In this document: positions 1 to 5,122 of the stretch, piece after piece
Layout of the letters: every line of letters starts with the position of its first letter
How positions within the stretch are numbered: position 1 is the stretch's first letter
Origin: Zetaproteobacteria bacterium
GTDB taxonomy: Bacteria; Pseudomonadota; Zetaproteobacteria; Mariprofundales; Mariprofundaceae
Assembly: GCA_021545625.1 (NCBI GenBank)
Contig: JAJRVH010000103.1
Location: forward strand, 1 to 6,687
Length of the DNA: 6,687 nt
Reading direction: 5' to 3'
The notes under the pieces: model-generated
Told to the model about the DNA's origin: nothing
The model's input: the letters and a program-made list of their open reading frames with translations, nothing else
The model's database searches: none
Translations under genes and position numbers: made by a program

Positions 1-183
1 AACCTGGTCGAGATCACGGCGGACCAGATCGGGCAGGCACTGGCACAGGCCGGCGCGCCGCCGGCATCGGGATGGATCGCACGACTGAAGCACTACTGGA
101 CGCATTACACCGAACAGAACGAACTCGACAATCTGGCGGCGGACGAAGCGGCCTGCTGCAGCCGGCCGCCGGCAAAGGGATAG
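1..183 (+). CDS. 3' end of an unrecognised protein with a C-terminal Cys-Cys tail
   Basis: Frame 1 is open from the window edge to a TAG at 181-183, giving the last 60 residues of a protein whose start lies upstream. I do not recognise the family. The visible part has a short helix-prone stretch, an aromatic and basic segment (WIARLKHYWTHY), an acidic stretch, and a final tail containing CCSRPP. There is no membrane segment in the visible part. The adjacent cysteines close to the end could bind metal, which would suit the copper-related genes downstream, but this is inference. It ends 10 bases before the PII-like gene on the same strand, so the two are probably co-transcribed. A heavy-metal RND efflux component would be a contextual guess, but the tail does not look like the C-terminus of a CusA/CzcA pump. 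Confidence 0.6.
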   Translation, partial: NLVEITADQIGQALAQAGAPPASGWIARLKHYWTHYTEQNELDNLAADEAACCSRPPAKG

Positions 184-193
184 GAGCAAGGCG

Positions 194-460
194 ATGGAAT
201 ACAGGAAGATCACGGCCATTGTGACGAGCGAAAAACTCGAACGGATCGAACGGGAACTCAGGGCCATCAGGGTATCCGGTATCAGCGTCAGTCAGGTGCG
301 CGGATATGGCGAATACCAGGATTTCTACAAGCCAGACATGATGGCGCGGCATGCACGCATCGAAATCTTCTGCCGGGCATCGGAAGCGGATGATATCGCC
401 CGTTGCATCATGGATGCCGCGCATACCGGCATATCCGCGGTGGCTGCCGTTGAGGAATAA
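194..460 (+). CDS. Short PII-family (GlnB-like) signalling protein, divergent
   Basis: This 88-residue protein resembles the front of GlnB-type PII proteins. It has an opening beta strand (YRKITAIV), a helix beginning EKLERIERELRAI, the strand-turn GISVSQVRGYG that leads into the T-loop, a second core strand (ARIEIFC), a helix, and the AHTG that precedes the B-loop in PII proteins. It differs from the usual length of about 112 residues in three ways. The T-loop is several residues shorter and lacks the YRGAEY segment holding the uridylylated Tyr51. The Gly-rich B-loop after the TG is missing. The protein stops before the RIRTGE-type C-loop. Canonical binding of ATP and 2-oxoglutarate is therefore unlikely. 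As I recall, a divergent PII group (PII-NG) has been described beside heavy-metal RND efflux genes, and this protein may belong there. GGAG at 183-186 lies 7 bases before the ATG. It ends 14 bases before the copper ATPase. A metal- or small-molecule-responsive regulator is inference. Confidence 0.8.
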   Translation: MEYRKITAIVTSEKLERIERELRAIRVSGISVSQVRGYGEYQDFYKPDMMARHARIEIFCRASEADDIARCIMDAAHTGISAVAAVEE

Positions 461-474
461 CAAGGGAGACGAAA

Positions 475-3183
475 ATGAGCATTGATCCGGTTTGCGGGAT
501 GGAAGTAAAAAAGGATTCGTCGCAAGTGTTTGAACATGGCGGCAGAACATGGCATTTCTGCAGCGAGTCCTGTCTGCACAAGTTTGAACAGGCTCCGGAA
601 CGCTATGTGCCGAAAGCAGCGGTCGATCCGGTCTGCGGCATGAAAGTTGATCCGGACTCCAGCCACGCTCGCAGCTTCCGGGGCGTGGATTATCGCTTCT
701 GCAGCGAGCATTGTCTGGCGAAGTTCGGAGAAAGTCCGGAGGATTATCTGGGCGATGACTGTACCCACGACCCGGTTTGCGGGATGAAGGTTAGCCGGAT
801 CTCAAGGAATCATGTTAGCCACGACGGGCATGATTACTATTTCTGCTCGCAGCATTGCGTCGAAAAGTTCTCGGCCGATCCAGCCGCTTTCGAGGGCAAG
901 GACCAGCCCTGCGAACATGGGCAGCACACGAAAAAGCCTGCCGTGCCGGCAGATCCCGATGCGATGTATTTCTGTCCGATGTGTCCGGGACAGGAGCAGA
1001 AAGGTCCCGGCATCTGCAAGGTGTGCGGTATGGCGCTGGAGCCGATGGGGGCGCCGGTACTGAATCAGAAGACCGAGTATGTCTGTCCCATGCACCCCGA
1101 GGTTGTCAGCGATGAACCGGGGGCTTGCCCGAAATGCGGCATGGCGCTGGAAGCTAGAAGTGTGATGCTTGAGGAGGAGAATCCGGAACTGGACGACATG
1201 ACGCGACGTTTCAGGATCAGTTCCGTGCTGGCCGTGCCGGTGTTCATCCTGGCCATGGTCGCCGATCTTGCCCCATCCTGGCTGCCGGCCGGGCTTGGCA
1301 TGAAAACGGTGCAGTGGATCGAATGCGTGCTGGCAACGCCGGTGATCCTGTGGGGCGGCTGGCCGTTTTTCGAGCGCTTCTGGCTGTCGCTGAGAACCTG
1401 GAATCTGAACATGTTCACGCTGATTGGTCTTGGTGTCGGCGTGGCATGGGTCTACAGCATGGTTGCCCTGTTATTGCCGGACATCTTCCCGCCGGTGATG
1501 CAGATGGAAGACGGTCTCGTGGATGTCTATTTCGAGGCTGGGGCCGTGATCACGGCGCTGGTATTGCTGGGGCAGGTGCTGGAGCTCCGGGCACGCTCGC
1601 GTACCAATGAGGCAATCAAGATGCTGCTTGGCATGGCGCCGAAAACGGCCCGGCGCGTAGCCGGGGATGGCAGCGAGCATGACGTGCCGCTCGAGGATGT
1701 GCAGCCGGGCGATGTGTTGCGCATCCGACCCGGTGAGAAGGTGCCTGTGGATGGCGTGGTGATCGGGGGCGAGAGCAATGTCGATGAATCGATGGTGACC
1801 GGAGAGCCGGTGCCGGTTGAGAAAACAGTCGGGGACAAACTGATTGGTGCAACCGTGAACGGCAATGGTTCTTTGTTGATGAGGGCCGAGAAGGTTGGCG
1901 CGGACACCTTACTGTCCCAGATCGTGCAGATGGTGGCCGAAGCCCAGAGAAGCCGTGCGCCGATCCAGAAAATGGCCGATACCGTGGCTTCCTGGTTCGT
2001 GCCGGTCGTCGTCGGTATTGCCGCGCTGGCCTTTGCGGTCTGGTTCTTCATCGGGCCCGAGCCGCGTCTGGCGCATGCCATTGTCAATGCCGTGGCCGTG
2101 CTGATTATCGCCTGCCCCTGCGCCCTGGGACTGGCTACGCCGATCTCGATCATGGTTGGTACCGGTCGCGGGGCGACTGCCGGTGTGCTGATCAAGAATG
2201 CCGAGGCGCTGGAGATCATGGAAAAGGTCGATACGCTGGTGGTCGACAAGACCGGTACGCTGACCGAAGGCAAGCCGGGTCTGACAACGGTGCAGGGGTT
2301 TGGCGATATGGATGAGCAGGATCTGTTGCGCTTTGCCGCCAGCATCGAGCGCGCCAGCGAGCACCCGCTGGCCGAGGCGATTGTCGGCGGTGCATCTGCC
2401 CGCGGCGTTGAGCCTGAACCCGTCAGCGATTTCACCGCCATCACCGGCAAGGGAGTTGCGGCGATTGTGGATGGCAAGGCCATTTTGCTGGGCAATGCCG
2501 CGCTGATGCAGGAAAAGGATATCGATACCGAAGCCGCGACTGCGACGGTCGAGGCGCGCCAGCGTGGCGGCGAGACGGTGATGTACCTGGCCGTGGACGG
2601 ATGCCTTGCCGGCATCATCGGAGTATCCGATCCGGTCAAGGCATCGACACCGGAGGCGATTCGCGCGCTGCACGAGGAGGGCATTGCGGTGGTGATGCTG
2701 ACCGGCGATAACCGGCATACTGCGCAGGCCGTGGCGGACAAGCTTGGCATCGACCGTTTCGAGGCCGAGGTGATGCCGGACCAGAAGGCGGCAGTGGTCA
2801 GGCGCCTGCAGGATGAGGGCCGGACTGTGGCCATGGCCGGTGATGGCATCAATGATGCGCCGGCGCTGGCGGCGGCCCATGTCGGTATTGCGATGGGTAC
2901 CGGCACTGATGTGGCGATGGAGTCGGCCGGCGTGACGCTGGTCAAGGGTGACCTGACCGGCATTGTGCGGGCGCGCAGGCTTTCACGGGCGACCATGAAG
3001 AACATCCGTCAGAACCTGTTCTTTGCCTTTATCTACAACTCGGCCGGCGTACCGGTGGCCGCCGGCGTGCTGTACCCGGTGTTCGGGCTTCTTCTGTCAC
3101 CGATTATCGCGGCGGCAGCGATGAGCTTCTCGTCGGTTTCGGTGATCACCAACGCATTGCGCCTGCGCAATACGCAGTTGTAG
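475..3183 (+). CDS. copA: Copper/silver-translocating P1B-type ATPase with triple YHS and double metal-binding N-terminus
   Basis: This 902-residue inner-membrane pump should use ATP to export Cu(I), or Ag(I), from the cytoplasm. The N-terminal 226 residues carry 18 cysteines. They form three YHS domains (about 3-46, 50-92 and 98-139), then two Cys-rich heavy-metal-binding modules (about 165-191 and 202-226). No HMA domain (GMxCxxC) is present. Eight membrane helices are visible, roughly 248-267, 279-301, 313-335, 352-372, 507-527, 534-558, 848-868 and 871-892. Catalytic signatures are all intact: TGE 442-444, CPC 547-549 in the sixth helix, phosphorylated Asp591 in DKTGT, HP 630-631, TGDN 743-746 and GDGIND 789-794. 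YN at 854-855 and MSFSS at 883-887 match the Cu(I) class (P1B-1). A CPH motif, expected in CopB-like P1B-3 pumps, is absent. The start has a good ribosome site, GGGAG at 464-468, 6 bases upstream. The metal is inferred from these motifs; silver or a SilP-like role is the main alternative. Confidence 0.96.
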   Translation: MSIDPVCGMEVKKDSSQVFEHGGRTWHFCSESCLHKFEQAPERYVPKAAVDPVCGMKVDPDSSHARSFRGVDYRFCSEHCLAKFGESPEDYLGDDCTHDPVCGMKVSRISRNHVSHDGHDYYFCSQHCVEKFSADPAAFEGKDQPCEHGQHTKKPAVPADPDAMYFCPMCPGQEQKGPGICKVCGMALEPMGAPVLNQKTEYVCPMHPEVVSDEPGACPKCGMALEARSVMLEEENPELDDMTRRFRISSVLAVPVFILAMVADLAPSWLPAGLGMKTVQWIECVLATPVILWGGWPFFERFWLSLRTWNLNMFTLIGLGVGVAWVYSMVALLLPDIFPPVMQMEDGLVDVYFEAGAVITALVLLGQVLELRARSRTNEAIKMLLGMAPKTARRVAGDGSEHDVPLEDVQPGDVLRIRPGEKVPVDGVVIGGESNVDESMVTGEPVPVEKTVGDKLIGATVNGNGSLLMRAEKVGADTLLSQIVQMVAEAQRSRAPIQKMADTVASWFVPVVVGIAALAFAVWFFIGPEPRLAHAIVNAVAVLIIACPCALGLATPISIMVGTGRGATAGVLIKNAEALEIMEKVDTLVVDKTGTLTEGKPGLTTVQGFGDMDEQDLLRFAASIERASEHPLAEAIVGGASARGVEPEPVSDFTAITGKGVAAIVDGKAILLGNAALMQEKDIDTEAATATVEARQRGGETVMYLAVDGCLAGIIGVSDPVKASTPEAIRALHEEGIAVVMLTGDNRHTAQAVADKLGIDRFEAEVMPDQKAAVVRRLQDEGRTVAMAGDGINDAPALAAAHVGIAMGTGTDVAMESAGVTLVKGDLTGIVRARRLSRATMKNIRQNLFFAFIYNSAGVPVAAGVLYPVFGLLLSPIIAAAAMSFSSVSVITNALRLRNTQL
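481..891 (+). repeat. Three tandem YHS-domain repeats inside the ATPase gene
   Basis: Three units lie at about 481-612, 622-750 and 766-891. Each encodes DPVCGM(E/K)V, then an aromatic-Phe-Cys-Ser-x-x-Cys motif about 20 residues later, then KF. The key cysteines are 7/29/33, 54/76/80 and 102/124/128. DNA identity is only partial outside the DPVCGM codons, so this is a diverged domain triplication and not a recent tandem duplication. Many pumps of this group have one YHS domain. YHS/TRASH-like modules are thought to bind metal through these cysteines. Confidence 0.9.
967..1152 (+). repeat. Two Cys-rich heavy-metal-binding modules inside the ATPase gene
   Basis: Two units encode residues about 165-191 and 202-226. 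The second is the standard form, CPMHPE followed by GACPKCGMALE. The first reads CPMCPG followed by GICKVCGMALE, so the usual His is replaced by Cys, giving a CxxC pair (167 and 170) plus a second CxxC (181 and 184). They are joined to the YHS block by a linker containing CEHGQH (146-151), which may add further metal ligands. The different ligand sets suggest the two modules bind different metals or one metal with different strength; that is inference. Confidence 0.85.
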
Positions 3184-3193
3184 GGAGCGGGGC

Positions 3194-3958
3194 ATGATCG
3201 AAGTGACGTTTGCAGGGGCCCTGATTGCGGGCCTGTTATCCTTTTTGTCGCCCTGCGTTTTGCCGCTGGTACCGGCCTATCTGTCGTATATATCCGGAGT
3301 TTCGGTCAATGAACTGCGCCAGCGGGACGCGGAGGCGGCCAGTGTACGGCGACATGCGCTGGCGCAGTCGTTGTGGTTTGTCGGTGGCTTCAGCCTGATC
3401 TTCATTGCGCTTGGCGCCTCGGCAACATTGCTCGGCCAGTGGATGATGGCGCACATGGAAATGCTCGGCAGGATCGCCGGTGCCATTATCGTAGTATTCG
3501 GACTGCATTATGCCGGCATTATCCGTATTCGTCTGCTGATGATGGAGGCTCGCTTCGAAACAGGCGGAGTGAATGCGAGGCATGGCGTGGGGGCTTTGGT
3601 GCTGGGTTCGGCCTTTGCATTTGGGTGGACGCCGTGTATCGGTCCGATTCTCGGCGCCATTCTGGCCGTGGCCGGCGCGCAGTCGGAGATGATGCGCGGT
3701 ATCATGCTGCTGACGTTCTATTCGCTGGGGCTGGCCATCCCGTTCCTGCTGGCCGCCCTGGCCACGGATGCCTTCCTGCGCTGGTCGCAGGGCTTCAAGC
3801 GTCATTTTGCCCTGGTTGAGAAAGTGTCGGGCATGCTGCTGATTTTGGTCGGTGTGCTGATCTTCCTCGGCAGCTTCAGCATGATATCGGGATGGCTGAT
3901 CGACTGGTTCCCGGCTCTGGCCGACATTGAAGGGTTGTTTGTCCCGGAGTCGCGCTGA
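3194..3958 (+). CDS. ccdA: CcdA-type thiol-disulfide transmembrane electron transporter
   Basis: This 254-residue protein has about six hydrophobic helices and the two signature motifs of the short CcdA family: LSPCVLPLVPAYLSY with Cys21 in the first helix and GWTPCIGPILGAIL with Cys148 in the fourth. In this family the two cysteines form a reversible disulfide that moves electrons from cytoplasmic thioredoxin to periplasmic thiol proteins, for cytochrome c maturation or oxidative and metal stress repair. The length is typical and there is no fused thioredoxin or DsbD-like periplasmic domain, so it needs separate periplasmic partners, none of which are visible here. It starts 10 bases after the ATPase with GGAG at 3184-3187. 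Its TGA overlaps the ATG of the next gene by one base (TGATG), so the two are probably translationally coupled and may share a pathway. Confidence 0.95.
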   Translation: MIEVTFAGALIAGLLSFLSPCVLPLVPAYLSYISGVSVNELRQRDAEAASVRRHALAQSLWFVGGFSLIFIALGASATLLGQWMMAHMEMLGRIAGAIIVVFGLHYAGIIRIRLLMMEARFETGGVNARHGVGALVLGSAFAFGWTPCIGPILGAILAVAGAQSEMMRGIMLLTFYSLGLAIPFLLAALATDAFLRWSQGFKRHFALVEKVSGMLLILVGVLIFLGSFSMISGWLIDWFPALADIEGLFVPESR

Positions 3959-4362
3959 TGCCGCAGCGGCCGAGCAGTGAAAGCCTGTGCAAGGTGGACC
4001 GGCTGATTGCCGGATATACGAAGAAGTCCGGCACCGTGACCCATCCGGGCCCGGAGGTGACCGAGTCGGTCCGGCTTGGTCTGGCGCGCCATATCGACGA
4101 ACTGGGTAAGGCGTTGTGTCCGTGTCGCTTCTATCCGGATAAACAGGCCGAGGTGCAACACCGGACATGGATTTGTCCGTGCGACGATATGCAGGTCTAT
4201 AAATATTGCCAGTGCCTGCTGTTTGTAACGAAAGAGGGACTGCCGGTTACCGAGTATCTTCCCCCGGATCACGAGGGGCGCGATGCCTACGGCCTTGTGC
4301 CGGATCCGACGCCCGGGCAGGGGCGTCCGCTCAGACACAAAGCCGAGGAGCGCTCCAGTTGA
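3958..4362 (+). CDS. ftrB: Ferredoxin-thioredoxin reductase catalytic (beta) chain-like protein
   Basis: This soluble 134-residue protein has the full spacing signature of the ferredoxin-thioredoxin reductase catalytic chain: CPC at 54-56, 16 residues, CPC at 73-75, 8 residues, CxC at 84-86. By analogy with the cyanobacterial enzyme, Cys54, 73, 75 and 84 would hold a [4Fe-4S] cluster, and Cys56 and Cys86 would form the adjacent redox disulfide. That enzyme passes single electrons from ferredoxin to reduce thioredoxin. The third motif is CQC here, not the usual CHC, so the His next to the active disulfide is replaced by Gln85. No variable (alpha) chain gene is present in the window. The N-terminal 50 residues and the Pro-, Gly- and Arg-rich C-terminal tail are less distinctive. 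GGAG at 3946-3949 lies 8 bases before the only plausible ATG. The one-base overlap with ccdA suggests it feeds electrons to CcdA directly or through a thioredoxin; this is inference. Confidence 0.9.
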   Translation: MPQRPSSESLCKVDRLIAGYTKKSGTVTHPGPEVTESVRLGLARHIDELGKALCPCRFYPDKQAEVQHRTWICPCDDMQVYKYCQCLLFVTKEGLPVTEYLPPDHEGRDAYGLVPDPTPGQGRPLRHKAEERSS

Positions 4363-4371
4363 TACAGGGGG

Positions 4372-4419
4372 CATGGCATGCGGCGAAATACAATGCCATG
4401 ACAGACAGGGAAATGGCAT
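4372..4419 (+). promoter_or_regulatory. Alternative hairpins over the start of the lycopene-cyclase-like gene
   Basis: This lies in the only sizeable gap of the window (4363-4417). CATGGCAT at 4372-4379 is the exact reverse complement of ATGCCATG at 4393-4400, with a 13-base loop. The same central arm, ATGCCAT at 4393-4399, is also complementary to ATGGCAT at 4413-4419, again with a 13-base loop, and this second stem covers the first two bases of the likely ATG at 4418. The two stems exclude each other, so a switch that exposes or hides the start is conceivable. There is no U-run, so it is not a terminator. Stems this short could arise by chance. Confidence 0.35.
4407..4410 (+). promoter_or_regulatory. 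Ribosome binding site deciding the 4418 start
   Basis: AGGG lies 7 bases before the ATG at 4418. The in-frame upstream ATG at 4373 has its purine run (4366-4371) only one base away, and the one at 4283 would overlap the preceding gene by 80 bases with no clear site. The first membrane helix begins about 11 residues after 4418, which suits this start. A second ATG at 4424 is a close alternative. Confidence 0.55.
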
Positions 4420-5122
4420 GAGTATGTTCCATTTACCATCCGATCATTATGTCTGGCCATTGTGGTCCGCTGCGTTCCTGATTCCCTGGCTGATCGTATA
4501 CGTGCGCTTTCCAGGCCAGCGGCAGCCCATGCTGTGGGCCAGCCTGTTTACGATGCCGTTTGGTTTGACCGAGCCGCTGTTCGTGCCGGAGTACTGGATG
4601 CCGCCAAGCCTGTTCGACCTTGCTGCCAGAACCGGATTCGATATCGAGAGCCTGATCTTCTGTTTCGGCATCGGTGGTTTTGCATCGGTAAGCTATAATC
4701 TTCTGACCCGCCGAACCCCATTGCCGGTGGCGCCGGATGAGAGGCTTCAGCCTTTGCACCGGCACCATTTCAAGGCTTTGGCCGCTCCCTTTGTGGCCTT
4801 TCCGGCGCTGTACTTTTTCCCCTGGAACCCCATCTATCCCTCTATCCTGGCTATGTTTGTCGGGGCACTGGCCAATGTGTTATGCCGTCCGGATCTGAAG
4901 GGCAAGACATGGATCGGAGGGGGGCTTTTTCTTGCCTATTACGCCCTGTTCCTTGCCGGGCTTGAGCTGAGTGCACCGGGCTATATTGAGCGGGTCTGGA
5001 ACATGGAGGCATTGTCGGGCTGGAATGTGGGGTTCATGCCGATTGAGGAATTGCTGTTTGCGGCAGGATTTGGCATGTACTGGGCCGGTGTCTATGAACA
5101 TTTCACCTGGAGGAAATGCTGA
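4418..5122 (+). CDS. Lycopene cyclase domain-family membrane protein (CrtYc/CrtYd fused-type)
   Basis: From the chosen start this is a 234-residue integral membrane protein with about seven hydrophobic helices, near residues 11-29, 38-56, 74-96, 118-135, 139-155, 165-184 and 206-228. It resembles the small CrtYc/CrtYd/CarR-type lycopene cyclase domain, which closes the ends of lycopene into beta-ionone rings. Supporting features are GLTEPLF with EYW in the first half, GFDIESLIFCFGIGG before a helix, and the matching MPIEELLF motif in the second half. The two halves look like an internal duplication, as expected for a fused c-plus-d protein. No phytoene synthase, desaturase or other carotenoid gene is visible, and the neighbours are copper and redox genes, so a role in carotenoid synthesis is uncertain; a membrane or lipid role under metal stress is speculation. 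It starts 55 bases after the reductase gene and overlaps the kinase gene by one base. The family call is moderately sure, the function is not. Confidence 0.75.
   Translation: MSMFHLPSDHYVWPLWSAAFLIPWLIVYVRFPGQRQPMLWASLFTMPFGLTEPLFVPEYWMPPSLFDLAARTGFDIESLIFCFGIGGFASVSYNLLTRRTPLPVAPDERLQPLHRHHFKALAAPFVAFPALYFFPWNPIYPSILAMFVGALANVLCRPDLKGKTWIGGGLFLAYYALFLAGLELSAPGYIERVWNMEALSGWNVGFMPIEELLFAAGFGMYWAGVYEHFTWRKC
5109..5113 (+). promoter_or_regulatory. Ribosome binding site favouring the 5122 kinase start
   Basis: GGAGG at 5109-5113 is 8 bases before the ATG at 5122 but only 2 bases before the in-frame ATG at 5116, which is too close. The choice of 5122 gives the same TGATG stop-start overlap as seen between ccdA and the reductase gene. 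An ATG at 5128 is also in frame, with a spacing of 14. Confidence 0.6.

Noticed and set aside
194..460. PII-like gene as a frameshifted, broken full-length PII gene
   Set aside because: Only 14 bases separate its stop from the ATPase start and they hold the ATPase ribosome site. There is no room for the lost C-terminus in another frame. A naturally short form fits better.
1909..2880. Second minus-strand open frame of 323 codons opposite the ATPase
   Set aside because: It is another shadow frame, with an Arg-, His- and Gln-rich translation, no recognisable motif, and full overlap with conserved ATPase motifs on the + strand.
1527..3005. Long open frame (492 codons) on the minus strand opposite the ATPase gene
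   Set aside because: It lies entirely within the well-supported ATPase gene. The translation is Ser-, Ala- and Thr-rich with no domain, as expected of a shadow of a GC-rich gene.
475..3183. Assigning the ATPase to the CopB-like (P1B-3) or zinc/cadmium (P1B-2) class
   Set aside because: The sixth helix has CPC, not CPH, and YN plus MxxSS in the last two helices fit the Cu(I) class.
3236..4168. Minus-strand open frame of 310 codons opposite ccdA and the reductase gene
   Set aside because: Both + strand genes have clear family motifs and ribosome sites. The antisense product is low-complexity and rich in Gln, Arg and His.
4372..4400. Inverted repeat as a Rho-independent terminator between the reductase and cyclase-like genes
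   Set aside because: The stem is only 8 base pairs with a 13-base loop and no T-run follows it. The next gene starts at once on the same strand.
4283..4417. Longer N-terminus for the lycopene-cyclase-like protein starting at 4283 or 4373
   Set aside because: The extra residues are basic and featureless, 4283 overlaps the reductase gene by 80 bases, and neither ATG has a well-spaced ribosome site, unlike 4418.
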